DNA of 64,000 bases from an uncultured Lachnospiraceae bacterium. GTDB taxonomy: Bacteria > Bacillota > Clostridia > Lachnospirales > Lachnospiraceae. This document shows, in pieces, positions 5,631-15,256 of this stretch (position 1 is its first letter; each line of letters opens with the position of its first letter). Both the position numbers and the translations under genes were made by a program. The stretch is from contig CANQAP010000007.1 in assembly GCA_947589305.1 (NCBI GenBank), forward strand, positions 1 through 64,000, written 5' to 3'. The notes beneath the pieces are model-generated. The model searched no databases. It was not told the DNA's origin and saw only the letters and a list, made by a program, of their open reading frames with translations.

Positions 5631-7856
5631 TTATAAATACGGATGCTCGGATTTCGCCCGTAAACACCGAAACCGCCGATCCACCTCCGCCTGCAGTTCC
5701 TGAACGATATCCTGATATTTACTCTGCTGCAAATGCTTTGTCCGTCCCATCATCGATAACCAGTCCAGAACCGGGATCTTTTTTCCATAGGCGTCGGGAT
5801 CGTAAGTTATGCTTGTCTTTCCCTGTTCGACTTCATATAACGGGAAATAACAACTGTTGACGGCGGCTTCGATCACACTCCGTTCCGATGCCGGTGCATC
5901 GTTCCAGTTTAACGGACATGCCGATAACGCTTTGACATAAGCCGTTCCGTATCCCTTGGCATATTCCGCCGCCTTCACGGCTTTTCTCATAAAATCAACC
6001 GGATGCGACTCCGCCACGGTCGCTACATAAGGAATGTTTGAAGCTGCCATGATCTGCGGCATATCTTTATGGAAAAAACTTTTTCCGCTCTGTGCTTTTC
6101 CGACATGGGATGTTGCGCTTTTAGCTCCTTTCGGCGTCGAATACGATAACTGGTATCCGGTATTCATATACCCGCCGTTATCATACTCAAACAGCAACAG
6201 TCGATGTCCGCGGATCGCGGTCGCAAGAGCGGAACCCATGCCGATATCCATTCCTCCGTCGCCGCTTACCATAATAAATACAATATCTCCCGCCGGTATT
6301 TCTCCCTGTTGCTGCTTTCGATAACACAATTCCGCCAGCCCGCTCAGCGTCGCGGCGCCGTTTTGAAATAAATTATGAAGGTACGGCACCTTAAAGCTGG
6401 TCTTCGGATATGGCGTGGTCACGATCATACCGCAGCCGGTCTGAAACAGCAGAACCACCGGATCTTCAATCCCTCTTAGCAGCAGATTGAGATTGACCGG
6501 TATGCCGCAACCGGGACAGGCTCCGTGTCCTGCCGCGATCCGCTTTGGCATCGCGGTTGTCGCATTGAGGTTCAAGCCGCCTGCTTCTATTCCCTTTTTC
6601 AGTTTTGTGACATTCACGATTCCCAGTTTCGTCCGCTCTGCGGTCAGCGGAGCAAAAAACGGTCCCTTGTTCTCCGCCTCTTTTTCTCCGGCATAGATTC
6701 CGTAGTAATAAAAATCCCTTCCGTCATCGCATAAGGCGTCTTCCATGATCCGCACGGCATCCTCTACAAAAAAGTCCATACCGCCCAATCCGTAGACAAG
6801 GCTTTTGATTTTCGCCGTACTTCTATATTTCTGCATGGCTGCCCGTACTTCTAACGACAGATTACCGCCTCCCGCTCCGTAACTATCCTGCCGGTCCGCT
6901 ACCAAAATACAGGCAGCATGCCTGCAGAACTCATATACCGCCTTTGCCGGAAACGGTCGCAGTACATTCAAAGTAACGACTCCCACCTTCTTTCCCTGCC
7001 GGCGCATCCGCTCCACCGCCACGGTCGCCGTATCATAAGTGGAACCCAGCAGCAAAAGAATCATTTCCGCATCTTCCCATTGATATCCTTCACATTCCGC
7101 ATATTGCCTGCCGGAAAGTGTTTGATACGCGCTAAAACATTCCGGCAATCCCGTGCGGGCTTTTTCCATCGCCAAATGAAGCTGATATTTATTCTGCATG
7201 ATATCCGGTTCATTCATATAGGAACCGACCGTGATCGGATGCTCAAAATCAAAAAACGGATACGGATCCTTCTTTGGACCGATGAACGCTTTTACGGCTT
7301 CATCGTTTGCAAAACGGAAGCATCGGCATTTTTGATGACTGGTAAAAAATCCGTCAAATGCCACCACCGCCGGCAGGCGTACTTCCTCCGCCAGCCGCAG
7401 GGCGATCAGATTAAAGTCGTAAACCTCCTGAACCGTATGTGCGAAAAATATCAGCCAGCCCGTATTCAAAAGATACATTAGATCACTGTGGTCCGCTTTA
7501 ATTGACAACGGTCCCGAAACGGTTCGGCATGCCACATTCATGACCATCGGATAACGGGTGCCGGACTGTACCGGAAATTGCTCCAGCGCATATAGCAATC
7601 CGTTGGCACTCGTTGCATTAAACACCCTTCCGCCTCCTACGGCGGCGCCGTAACAAATGCCTGCGGCGCTATGCTCTCCTTCCGCTGCGATCATGGTCAA
7701 ATCGGTCTCTCCTTCCGCCCGCATGAGGTCTAACTTCTCAGCGATCTGCGTGGAAGGGGTGATCGGATAATATCCCATCACATCATACCCGATCTGACGG
7801 ACAGCGATTGCCGCCATCTCATTTCCACTGGCATATTCCGTCTGTTGTTCTTCCAT
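5631..7856 (-). CDS. 2-oxoacid:ferredoxin oxidoreductase, fused alpha-beta subunit (PorA-PorB type)
   Basis: 741 residues, a natural fusion. Residues 1-395 are the alpha subunit: GYYPITPSTQIAEKL, RTVSGPLSIKADHSDLM and NTGWLIFFAHTVQEVYD match PorA-type pyrimidine-binding and CoA-facing segments. Residues 435-741 are the beta subunit: the thiamine-diphosphate motif SGDGGMDIGM (531 onward) with DNGGYMNTG, and four cysteines for the proximal 4Fe-4S cluster (C447, C450, C475 and one near 649 in LSACPLNW). The enzyme oxidatively decarboxylates a 2-oxo acid to acyl-CoA and reduces ferredoxin; resemblance favours pyruvate, but specificity is not certain. It starts 1 nt after the stop of the gamma-delta gene, so the two are surely co-translated and together rebuild a full alpha-beta-gamma-delta enzyme. 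Confidence 0.88.
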   Translation of the reverse strand: MEEQQTEYASGNEMAAIAVRQIGYDVMGYYPITPSTQIAEKLDLMRAEGETDLTMIAAEGEHSAAGICYGAAVGGGRVFNATSANGLLYALEQFPVQSGTRYPMVMNVACRTVSGPLSIKADHSDLMYLLNTGWLIFFAHTVQEVYDFNLIALRLAEEVRLPAVVAFDGFFTSHQKCRCFRFANDEAVKAFIGPKKDPYPFFDFEHPITVGSYMNEPDIMQNKYQLHLAMEKARTGLPECFSAYQTLSGRQYAECEGYQWEDAEMILLLLGSTYDTATVAVERMRRQGKKVGVVTLNVLRPFPAKAVYEFCRHAACILVADRQDSYGAGGGNLSLEVRAAMQKYRSTAKIKSLVYGLGGMDFFVEDAVRIMEDALCDDGRDFYYYGIYAGEKEAENKGPFFAPLTAERTKLGIVNVTKLKKGIEAGGLNLNATTAMPKRIAAGHGACPGCGIPVNLNLLLRGIEDPVVLLFQTGCGMIVTTPYPKTSFKVPYLHNLFQNGAATLSGLAELCYRKQQQGEIPAGDIVFIMVSGDGGMDIGMGSALATAIRGHRLLLFEYDNGGYMNTGYQLSYSTPKGAKSATSHVGKAQSGKSFFHKDMPQIMAASNIPYVATVAESHPVDFMRKAVKAAEYAKGYGTAYVKALSACPLNWNDAPASERSVIEAAVNSCYFPLYEVEQGKTSITYDPDAYGKKIPVLDWLSMMGRTKHLQQSKYQDIVQELQAEVDRRFRCLRAKSEHPYL

Positions 7857-7857
7857 C

Positions 7858-8952
7858 TTAGACTTCCCCTCTTTCCATCCGTTTTTCCGTCAAATAGGAT
7901 TCCGAAGTGATATACCCGTCCGGTCCGCTTTCCCTATAATATGAAGGGGTCCGCAATAAGTCCTGATTGGGAAGGAACCACTGCTTATCCGGATGATCGG
8001 CTTCCTTTTCCGCTATCAGCGCATGTACCGGACAGATCTCCACACACCGCAGGCATCCTTTACAGTGGTAATAATCCAGCCCGCGATTGATCATCATCTG
8101 CTTCCCCCTATATTCGCCGGGAGCAAATTGAAACACCATATCCGGGCAGGTGGAATCACACAAACCGCAATGAATACACCGCTCCGGCAGAAACACCGGC
8201 GCGAACCCCTGTCTGGACGGAGAAACGTCGGAACATATACTGTTTCCGTATTGCGGATTTATCCCGCCGTCCGGCGCCGTTGCATATCCCCAGTCCGGTA
8301 AATCTCTTTTTACAGTCTGAACGGTTGTTTTTTCCAGACAAACCGCTTCCGTCCAGACCTCCCGATATCCACGGGTCAGCCCTTCCATATTTGCCGGTAA
8401 CGCATGCGGATATTTCCTTCCTAACGCATGTTCACATATCCGTTTGACCGCCTCTAAGGGTACAAACCCCATGATCTTTGCGATCGCGCCGAACATCACG
8501 ACATTGATGCGGGAATGAGTCTCCATGGCAATTTTCTGGGCAGGTACGCCGTACACCCTGCCTGACACCTGTGTCAACGCAACGATCTCCTGCGGGGAAT
8601 GCTCCGTATTGATGATGATATCCGTATCCGGCATACAACCTTCAAAGACAGCGGGATCGGAAAGAAGTGCCTCATGAAAGATACCCAATATATGCGGGTG
8701 CGTCACCGGAGAGTGTACCCGGATCTCTTTTTCTTTCTCACAATAACGGATATATGCCTTCACCGGAGTTCCCGTCTTTTCCGAACCGTAACTGGAAAAA
8801 CTGGTACTGTTCAGTCCCAATTCCGACGATCCCAGTTCGCCCAGCATACTTCCGCACAGATTGGCGCCTAAACCGCCTATGCTTTCCAGACGTATTTCAT
8901 AATAGCCGTCTTGATCGGTAACCGGTAATCGCACGGCAGTCGCTTTCTCCAT
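7858..8952 (-). CDS. 2-oxoacid:ferredoxin oxidoreductase, fused gamma-delta subunit
   Basis: 364 residues. Residues 15-200 are the gamma domain (YEIRLESIGGLGANLCGSML, then GSEKTGTPVKAYIR), which closes over CoA. Residues 250-315 are a two-cluster ferredoxin (delta): C259, C262, C265, C269 in ERCIHCGLCDSTCPD and C297, C300, C303, C307 in HCKGCLRCVEICP, binding two 4Fe-4S clusters that pass electrons from the catalytic site. It is the first gene of a two-gene operon with the alpha-beta fusion, opposite to the single-chain clostridial PFOR, whose order is alpha-gamma-delta-beta. AAAGGAAAGGAG precedes the ATG. An inverted repeat lies over its probable -10 region. Confidence 0.88.
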   Translation of the reverse strand: MEKATAVRLPVTDQDGYYEIRLESIGGLGANLCGSMLGELGSSELGLNSTSFSSYGSEKTGTPVKAYIRYCEKEKEIRVHSPVTHPHILGIFHEALLSDPAVFEGCMPDTDIIINTEHSPQEIVALTQVSGRVYGVPAQKIAMETHSRINVVMFGAIAKIMGFVPLEAVKRICEHALGRKYPHALPANMEGLTRGYREVWTEAVCLEKTTVQTVKRDLPDWGYATAPDGGINPQYGNSICSDVSPSRQGFAPVFLPERCIHCGLCDSTCPDMVFQFAPGEYRGKQMMINRGLDYYHCKGCLRCVEICPVHALIAEKEADHPDKQWFLPNQDLLRTPSYYRESGPDGYITSESYLTEKRMERGEV

Positions 8953-8985
8953 ATGTTTACCACTCCTTTCCTTTACTTAATAAAA

Positions 8986-9012
8986 GTATAAACTTTTTGT
9001 GAGGGTTTATAC
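8986..9012. promoter_or_regulatory. Inverted repeat over the oxidoreductase promoter (possible operator)
   Basis: GTATAAAC (8986-8993) and GTTTATAC (9005-9012) are perfect inverted copies 11 nt apart. The left arm overlaps a minus-strand TATACT (8985-8990), a likely -10 for the gamma-delta gene; the matching -35 is poor. Position and symmetry suggest a repressor site. Confidence 0.45.
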
Positions 9013-9104
9013 AGAAAGAGACCTATTTCCTTCTCCCCCATCCCGTACAGGTGCGAACGGCTGTTTTTCCGGCAGAACTTCTACAAATACCGCCAAATTC
9101 CGGT

Positions 9105-9133
9105 TTGACGATAGGCGAAAAATGGAGTATCAT
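9105..9133 (+). promoter_or_regulatory. Sigma-A promoter of the hybrid kinase
   Basis: TTGACG (9105-9110), 17-nt spacer, TATCAT (9128-9133), 43 nt upstream of the GTG start at 9176. It lies inside the longer open frame, which supports the downstream start. Confidence 0.6.
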
Positions 9134-9175
9134 ATTTCCAAATATAATGATTATCTCGCAGAAAGGAGCTTTACT

Positions 9176-11335
9176 GTGTTAAAACATATATGGAAAAAGA
9201 TTTTGGCAGTGGCTGTCATAACGGTGCTTCTTGCCGGTAACGGCATGGGATACATCACATATGCGGATGATTCGGAAACGACTGCATTTACAGATGAAGA
9301 ATTGGCTTTTATTGCCGCGTCCGACACCTTCAAGCTCGGATATGTCCGTGACCGTAAGCCGGTTTCTTTTGCGGATAATAACGGAGAACTTGCCGGCATT
9401 TCCCGAAGCATCTTTGACCGGATTTCTGCGATCAGCGGATTAAAATTTGAATATGTGGAACTTCCGGATGGCGAAGTTACCTATGATTATCTGATGGAGG
9501 AAGGATTCGACCTTGTGACCGGCGTGGAATATAATGAGGAAAATCAGAAGGCAAAAGGCATATTAATGAGCAATCCTTATTTATCGAGCCGGAAAGTCAT
9601 TGTGACGAAAAAGAGTTTAAATTTTGATGCAAACGGTCGTTATACGGTAGCCATTTCCACCGGCTCTCAGACGATCCGAAAAGTATTTGCCAATCACTAT
9701 CCCAATTTTGAACTGGTCGATTACCCTTCGATCGAAGACTGTTTGACTGCGGTCAACAACGAAGAAGTCGATCTCATGGTACAGAACCAGTATGTCGTGG
9801 AATATTGGCTGTATAAGCCCATCTATGAAGATTTAACAGTCATACCGGTTGTCGAATTAAATGATCTTCTTTGCTTTTCCGCCGTATATCCTTTTGAGAA
9901 TATCGACAACGAAGACTATGCCCAAAAGGAGTTGTTGATCTCGATCATCAATAAATCCATAGCACAGATCTCCGACAGTGAAATTTCCGGATATATTATT
10001 GATGCTACTATGGACAATATGTATAAACACACGTTTGCGGATGTACTGTATCAGTACCGCTTTACCTTTATCCTTCTTGGCATCGCATTAGTGTTTATCA
10101 TTGTGCTGCTTTATGCAAACCTTCACATCCGGGTTCGTGCGATCAACGCACGCGCGGATGCAAAGGCAAAAAGCCAGTTTCTTTCGACCATGAGCCATGA
10201 GATCCGAACGCCGCTGAACGGATTGCTCAGCCTGAATTATTTGATGACTCAACATCTGGATGACCGGGAAAAGACTGAAAATTATTTAAAGCAGTCGTCT
10301 TCGATGGCGCAATATCTTCTCTCGCTCGTCAATAATATTCTTGACATGTCGAAACTTCAGGAAAGCAGCATGGAATTGGAACACAAACCTTTCAATCTAG
10401 AGCTTTTGCTGGAAACGGTAGAATTGATTGAAAAAAGCGTCATGGAAGATAAACAGATTGATTTTCAGATGGACGTGAACCTTACCTGTTCGAACATCAT
10501 CGGTGATGCAGTCCGAATACAGCAGGTACTGATCAATATCATTGACAATGCGCGTAAATATACACCAAACGGCGGCAAGGTATCTGTAAAGGTACGGCAG
10601 ATCATCCATGCGAATGACGAAGTCATGACAAAAGCGGAAATTACCGATAACGGCCGCGGTATGGATGAAGAGTTTCAGAAAAAGATCTTTGATCCGTTTA
10701 CCCAAGAAAGCAATGCCGTATCACAAGGTAATCAAGGCACCGGTCTGGGCATGGCGATCTGCGCCTTGTTGGCAGAGCGCATGGGCGGTTGCCTGAGTGT
10801 AGAAAGTAAGCTGGGAAAAGGAAGCCGGTTTACCTTTTTGTTTGTATCCAAACCGGCGCCGGAAGAATCAGAAGATCCGCTTACAGATTCAGAAACGCTG
10901 ACGAACGCCTCCGCGCCTACCCATCCGCTTCACATTTTGGTCGTCGAAGATAATGAATTAAACGGTCAGATTTTGTCGGAAGTACTGACGGAAAGCGGGT
11001 TTCAGGTGAAACATGTACTGAACGGAAAAGAAGCGGTGTCTGCGTTTTCCGCATCTGCACCATATGAATATGATGTGATTCTGATGGATATCCTCATGCC
11101 GGAAATGGATGGATTCGAAGCGACACGGGCGATCCGATCCTTAAACCGCCCGGATGCCGATACCGTAAAGATCTTCGCATGCACGGCGAATTCTTTTAAA
11201 GCGGATTACGACAAAGCCATGGAAAACGGTATGGATGACTTTATTGCCAAACCGATTAAGATCGAAGAGTTATTAAAGAAACTGGAACAGTCAAATTCCG
11301 ATCCGGACGCCGGAAATGCTCCGGACATTCCATAA
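9176..11335 (+). CDS. Hybrid sensor histidine kinase with extracellular solute-binding-like sensor
   Basis: 719 residues from a GTG at 9176, preceded by AAAGGAG at 7 nt. The frame is open back to 8999, but only the GTG start yields a clean signal peptide (VLKHIWKKILAVAVITVLLAGNG) and sits downstream of a promoter. After cleavage comes a bacterial extracellular solute-binding-protein family 3-like sensor (about 35-280), a transmembrane helix (about 290-312, FTFILLGIALVFIIVLLYA), HisKA with SHEIRTPLNG (phospho-His near 341), HATPase with NIIDNARKY, DNGRGM and GTGLGMAI, and a C-terminal receiver with VVEDNELNG, LMDILMPEMDG (phospho-Asp) and AKPIK. It probably senses a small solute; no dedicated output protein is adjacent. 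Confidence 0.88.
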   Translation: MLKHIWKKILAVAVITVLLAGNGMGYITYADDSETTAFTDEELAFIAASDTFKLGYVRDRKPVSFADNNGELAGISRSIFDRISAISGLKFEYVELPDGEVTYDYLMEEGFDLVTGVEYNEENQKAKGILMSNPYLSSRKVIVTKKSLNFDANGRYTVAISTGSQTIRKVFANHYPNFELVDYPSIEDCLTAVNNEEVDLMVQNQYVVEYWLYKPIYEDLTVIPVVELNDLLCFSAVYPFENIDNEDYAQKELLISIINKSIAQISDSEISGYIIDATMDNMYKHTFADVLYQYRFTFILLGIALVFIIVLLYANLHIRVRAINARADAKAKSQFLSTMSHEIRTPLNGLLSLNYLMTQHLDDREKTENYLKQSSSMAQYLLSLVNNILDMSKLQESSMELEHKPFNLELLLETVELIEKSVMEDKQIDFQMDVNLTCSNIIGDAVRIQQVLINIIDNARKYTPNGGKVSVKVRQIIHANDEVMTKAEITDNGRGMDEEFQKKIFDPFTQESNAVSQGNQGTGLGMAICALLAERMGGCLSVESKLGKGSRFTFLFVSKPAPEESEDPLTDSETLTNASAPTHPLHILVVEDNELNGQILSEVLTESGFQVKHVLNGKEAVSAFSASAPYEYDVILMDILMPEMDGFEATRAIRSLNRPDADTVKIFACTANSFKADYDKAMENGMDDFIAKPIKIEELLKKLEQSNSDPDAGNAPDIP

Positions 11336-11357
11336 TACAAATCACACACAACTATAT

Positions 11358-11396
11358 AAAAAGCGTGCTGTAACCTGATCGTACAGCACGCTTTTT
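11358..11396. terminator. Bidirectional terminator
   Basis: A 15-bp stem AAAAAGCGTGCTGTA/TACAGCACGCTTTTT with a 9-nt loop, A-run before and T-run after, between convergent genes. Confidence 0.9.
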
Positions 11397-11410
11397 ATGA
11401 TCCTGATCTC

Positions 11411-11728
11411 TTAGCAGATACAACCCATCATGTCATTAACTGCCATCATGGCGCCTAATACCGAATTGACGATAGTTGCGATCAAGAAAACGGCAGAACA
11501 GATGATGCCGATAATGGCAAATACTTTTCCGCCCTTCTTTATTCCTAAAGCACCGGTTATGATGCCTGCGATTGTGATCGGATATCCCAAAAGCGGGAGG
11601 CACCATGCCACGATCCCAACCAAACCCAACACAAACGATGCGATCGAAAGACCTTTCTTTTCTTCTACTGGCACTTCCGTTAAATTCATCGGTTCTGTCG
11701 TGAAGTCATTATTAAATTCATCACTCAT
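11411..11728 (-). CDS. DUF4190-like small membrane protein
   Basis: 105 residues. A short acidic cytoplasmic head (MSDEFNNDFTTEPMNLTEVP) is followed by two or three hydrophobic helices: LSIASFVLGLVGIVAWCLPLLG, PITIAGIITGALGI and FAIIGIICSAVFLIATIVNSVLG, matching the DUF4190 pattern (GLSIASLVLGI...ALGHIAL...AIAGLVLG). Function unknown. GGAGGAGTAGG places the start at 11728; the frame extends to 11794, but that part overlaps the promoter. It has its own promoter and lies downstream of proS on the same strand. Confidence 0.75.
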   Translation of the reverse strand: MSDEFNNDFTTEPMNLTEVPVEEKKGLSIASFVLGLVGIVAWCLPLLGYPITIAGIITGALGIKKGGKVFAIIGIICSAVFLIATIVNSVLGAMMAVNDMMGCIC

Positions 11729-11765
11729 AAATCCTACTCCTCCGTTGTAAATAATAATATAGTTT

Positions 11766-11794
11766 ATCTTATCGTAGGACTTATTGATTGTCAA
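11766..11794 (-). promoter_or_regulatory. Sigma-A promoter of the DUF4190-like gene
   Basis: TTGACA (11789-11794), 17-nt spacer, TAAGAT (11766-11771), on the minus strand. Confidence 0.7.
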
Positions 11795-11839
11795 ATACTT
11801 TTCTCTTACGTTTTCCTTACAGATTACGGACAGTTTACG

Positions 11840-13273
11840 CTAGTACGCTCTGCCAAAGTAAACCATTTTTACGGCAGGTTTACCGCAATGTACGCAGACG
11901 TCACCCAATGCTTCCTGTTTAAACGGAATACATCTCGTCGTCGCGCCAGTCTCCTCTTTGATCGCCGTTTCACATTCTGTCTCGCCGCACCACATGGCTT
12001 TAATAAAGCCTTGTTTGGTATCCAAGATCTGTAAAAACTCCTCCCAATTCTTTGCGATATGGGTGTTTGCATCTCTGTGTGCTTTTGCCTTTTCAAACAG
12101 ATCGTGTTGTATGGTATCCAGTAATGCGCCGACTGCTTCATCTATCTTGTCCAGAGAGACTGCCGTCTTTTCACCGGTATCACGACGAACCAATACCGCC
12201 TGATTCGCTTCTATATCCTTTGGTCCAATCTCTACACGAATCGGAATACCCCGCATTTCCTGTTCGCTGAATTTCCAACCCGGACTCTTGTCACTGTCAT
12301 CCACTTTCACGCGGTATGCTCCGAGCTTGTCTTTGATCTTTTCCGCTGCCTCTAATACGCCTTCTTTGTGCTGCATGATCGGAATGATCATAACCTGTGT
12401 CGGTGCAACCTTTGGCGGAAGAACCAGCCCCGAATCATCGCCATGTACCATGATAATGGCGCCGATCATACGGGTCGTCATGCCCCATGAGGTCTGATGG
12501 ACATACTGTAGCTTGTTGTCCTTATCCGTATATTGAATGCCGAACGCTCTTGCAAAACCGTCCCCGAAATTATGGCTTGTGCCGGACTGCAGCGCTTTTC
12601 CGTCGTGCATCAATGATTCTATCGTATAGGTCGCTTCCGCTCCGGCAAACTTTTCTTTGTCCGTCTTTCTGCCTTTGATCACAGGTATCGCCAACACTTC
12701 TTCACAGAAATCTGCATATACATTCAACATCCGGATGGTGCGTTCTTCCGCTTCTTCCGCAGTTGCATGTACGGTATGCCCTTCCTGCCATAAAAATTCT
12801 CTGGAACGCAGAAACGGTCTGGTCTCCTTTTCCCAACGAACTACCGAACACCACTGATTATATACTTTCGGTAAATCCCGATAAGACTGCACTTCATTTT
12901 TATAGAAATCACAGAATAATGTTTCCGAAGTCGGTCTGACACACATTCTCTCCTGAAGTTCGTTTCCTCCGCCGTGCGTAACCCATGCCACTTCCGGAGC
13001 AAACCCTTCGACATGATCCTTTTCCTTTTCCAACAGGCTTTCCGGTATAAACATTGGCATGTAGACATTTTCCACACCGGTCGCTTTGAACCGTTCATCC
13101 AACTGTCTCTGAATCAACTCCCATATTGCATAGCCAGCGGGTTTGATCGCCATACATCCCTTTACATTTGTGTAGGAGATCAATTCTGCCTTTAGTACCA
13201 CATCCGTGTACCATTGCGCAAAATCTTCATCCATCGATGTAATCGCTTCCACTAACTTCTTGTCCTTTGCCAT
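11840..13273 (-). CDS. proS: Prolyl-tRNA synthetase, archaeal/eukaryotic-like type
   Basis: 477 residues; charges tRNA-Pro with proline. Class II motifs: motif 2 around [20 protein letters not shown] and motif 3 in the second half with [20 protein letters not shown]. It lacks the ~180-residue editing insertion of the long bacterial ProRS and carries instead the C-terminal extension with cysteines (CGETEC, then CVHCG) and a final Tyr (VYFGRAY) of the archaeal-like form, which some Firmicutes use. The start [18 protein letters not shown] at 13273 follows GGAG; the open frame reaches 13297. A good promoter with a short hairpin leader (GGCATGGA/TCCATGCC, 13312-13340) precedes it. No T-box sequence (TGGNACCGCG) is visible. 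Confidence 0.93.
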   Translation of the reverse strand: MAKDKKLVEAITSMDEDFAQWYTDVVLKAELISYTNVKGCMAIKPAGYAIWELIQRQLDERFKATGVENVYMPMFIPESLLEKEKDHVEGFAPEVAWVTHGGGNELQERMCVRPTSETLFCDFYKNEVQSYRDLPKVYNQWCSVVRWEKETRPFLRSREFLWQEGHTVHATAEEAEERTIRMLNVYADFCEEVLAIPVIKGRKTDKEKFAGAEATYTIESLMHDGKALQSGTSHNFGDGFARAFGIQYTDKDNKLQYVHQTSWGMTTRMIGAIIMVHGDDSGLVLPPKVAPTQVMIIPIMQHKEGVLEAAEKIKDKLGAYRVKVDDSDKSPGWKFSEQEMRGIPIRVEIGPKDIEANQAVLVRRDTGEKTAVSLDKIDEAVGALLDTIQHDLFEKAKAHRDANTHIAKNWEEFLQILDTKQGFIKAMWCGETECETAIKEETGATTRCIPFKQEALGDVCVHCGKPAVKMVYFGRAY

Positions 13274-13352
13274 AACGACTTCTCCTTTTTGTCTCATACT
13301 GTGGCATGGACTGCCGGATCGGGATCCATGCCTCTGATTTCACAATGATTTC

Positions 13353-13381
13353 ATTATAGTAAAGTATGGCAAATTATGCAA
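13353..13381 (-). promoter_or_regulatory. Sigma-A promoter of proS
   Basis: TTGCAT (13376-13381), 17-nt spacer, perfect TATAAT (13353-13358), on the minus strand. Confidence 0.75.
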
Positions 13382-13391
13382 GATATGCTTT

Positions 13392-14468
13392 TCATTCCGT
13401 TTCCGGTTTTTCAGCCTCCGCCGGCTTCTCATTCACGATATCCAATATTTCACGTCCCATTAAATATCCGACCGGTCCGAGCAGGAAACCGAAAACACCA
13501 AACAGACGATATCCGACATAGATCAGAAACAATGTGAGCAGCGTACTCATGCCAAGATGTTTTCCCAGCAGTCGCGGCTCCAATAATTGCCGGTTACAGG
13601 TACAACTCAGATAGATCAACAACAGTCCGATCCCCATTTTCATATCACCAGTCAACAGACGATACACCGACCAAGGCAGCAAGACCGTACCGCTTCCAAA
13701 AACCGGCACTGCATCGATCAAGCCGATAAATACTGCCAACAAAACAGAATACGGATTTTCGAGGATCGACAATCCGATACTACAGATCAGAATCTGGATC
13801 AAAGCGATCGTGCCTTCCGCACGGATATACATGCCCAAAAGATGAACGACCCGCTCCCAAACCCGCTGCAGATATCCCGACAGTTTTCCTGTCCGAAACA
13901 AACGCGGATAATTTTTCAATGTGCATAACGTCGCATAAAACATAACAAACAGAAACAGGCAGGAAGTAAATGCCCGCTTCAGTGCCGTTACGGTGCTGGC
14001 TGTCAATTTGGGTAGAACGGTTGTCTGAAAATCGGAAAAAATACCCGTCAGCACATCCGTGGCATATGACAGACTTGCACCGTTTTCCAAATGAAAACCG
14101 GAGTCGATATATTTGCAGCAATTACCCAATCCCGACAGAAACTGTTCACGATAAAACGGTAGATAGATAACAAAATTTTCTATCTGACGATACAATATGA
14201 TCAGCAGTTCCCGTCCAAGCGTCATTAATACTCCCCCGACAGCCAACAGCACGACGATTGACGCTGTCTTTTCTGAACAGTGGACTCTGCGGATCAGCCA
14301 GTCTACCAATGGACGAAAGATACCGGCAAATAAAAAAGCAAATAGAAACGGAACTACCAGCGGCAGAAAATACCGAAAGATCATGATCGTACCGATGATG
14401 ATCCCTACCGTCAGGATTCCGTTTCTATATTCTTCGTTTTGCCATATTTTTTTCACGAACTCGCTCAT
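13392..14468 (-). CDS. AI-2E/PerM-family transporter
   Basis: 358 residues with seven or so hydrophobic helices in the AI-2E (TqsA/PerM/YtvI) arrangement: two helices near the N-terminus (GIIIGTIMIFRYFLPLVVPF), a third (SIVVLLAVGGVLM), a long extracytoplasmic helical region (about 90-190), and a C-terminal block that includes GLIDAVPVFGSGTVLLPW and the family hallmark GPVGYLMGREI near the end. Family members export small molecules or exchange sodium and protons; the YtvI branch is sporulation-linked in Bacillus. Transport substrate unknown. AAGG precedes the ATG. It lies between proS and the pseudouridine synthase, all leftward, and may be read from upstream. Confidence 0.82.
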   Translation of the reverse strand: MSEFVKKIWQNEEYRNGILTVGIIIGTIMIFRYFLPLVVPFLFAFLFAGIFRPLVDWLIRRVHCSEKTASIVVLLAVGGVLMTLGRELLIILYRQIENFVIYLPFYREQFLSGLGNCCKYIDSGFHLENGASLSYATDVLTGIFSDFQTTVLPKLTASTVTALKRAFTSCLFLFVMFYATLCTLKNYPRLFRTGKLSGYLQRVWERVVHLLGMYIRAEGTIALIQILICSIGLSILENPYSVLLAVFIGLIDAVPVFGSGTVLLPWSVYRLLTGDMKMGIGLLLIYLSCTCNRQLLEPRLLGKHLGMSTLLTLFLIYVGYRLFGVFGFLLGPVGYLMGREILDIVNEKPAEAEKPETE

Positions 14469-14519
14469 GCCGATCTGCCTTTTTTAGTTAGTATGCTCGC
14501 GTTCGTCCGGATTTTATTC

Positions 14520-15224
14520 TTAAAATTCCTGTGCCTCTATGATATCAAATGCTTCCCCTTCCGGTTCCTGCTTAAAGATCATCGGTTCCCCGGTATAGGG
14601 ATGCAGAAGCTCTAATCTGCTTGCGTACAGACCGATTTGCCGGTAGGTCCGTTTTACCTTTTGGAATCTCGGATTATACTTCGTATCGCCCCATATACCT
14701 GCGCCGTGGTTTGCCATCTGAACCCGTATCTGATGATGACGCCCGGTTTCCAACCGGATCAGTACATAGGATAACAGACCTTCATCCGTCTCTAATTCAT
14801 CCAATACTTCATATTCCAATACCGCTTTTTTTGCCCCTTTCACCCCTTTGTCCACGACTTTGGTCGTATTGGTTTTGGGGTCCTTCAGCAGGTAATCTTC
14901 CAAGATGCCGCTTTCTTCCGGGAGTTCTCCCGTCAGAACCGCCTGATAGTATTTTATCATGGTGCCGTCCTGAATCTGATCGCTTAGATTAGCCGCCGCT
15001 CTTTGACTTTTCGCCAGTACCATTATCCCTCCGACCGGACGGTCTAACCGGTGGATCAATGCCAAATAAGGCTCTTCATCCCGTTCTTCTTTGTCATAGA
15101 TATAACTCTTGAAATAATTTAGCACATCTTCATCATTACGCTTGTCTGCTTGGCTGGCAACCCCCTGCGGTTTCACACATACCAGCATCGCGTCATCTTC
15201 ATATAAGATCGGAATTTTTTTCAT
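14520..15224 (-). CDS. RluA/RluD-family pseudouridine synthase
   Basis: 234 residues. The catalytic segment LIHRLDRPVGGIMVLAKS holds the invariant Asp of HRLDRxxGG that attacks the uridine sugar, followed by the typical ETGRHHQIRVQMANHGAGIWGD near residue 165-187. It converts a uridine in rRNA or tRNA to pseudouridine; which site is not known. There is no S4 domain at the N-terminus, so it is the short form. AGGAGGAGAAAACG precedes the start. It follows the response regulator by 32 nt and is probably the third gene of the kinase-regulator operon, an odd but common pairing in Clostridia. Confidence 0.88.
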   Translation of the reverse strand: MKKIPILYEDDAMLVCVKPQGVASQADKRNDEDVLNYFKSYIYDKEERDEEPYLALIHRLDRPVGGIMVLAKSQRAAANLSDQIQDGTMIKYYQAVLTGELPEESGILEDYLLKDPKTNTTKVVDKGVKGAKKAVLEYEVLDELETDEGLLSYVLIRLETGRHHQIRVQMANHGAGIWGDTKYNPRFQKVKRTYRQIGLYASRLELLHPYTGEPMIFKQEPEGEAFDIIEAQEF

Positions 15225-15256
15225 GTCGTTTTCTCCTCCTAACTGATCCTTCCTCC

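Noticed and set aside
13274-13352. T-box leader for proS
   Set aside because: The leader is too short and lacks the TGGNACCGCG antiterminator sequence; only a simple hairpin is present.
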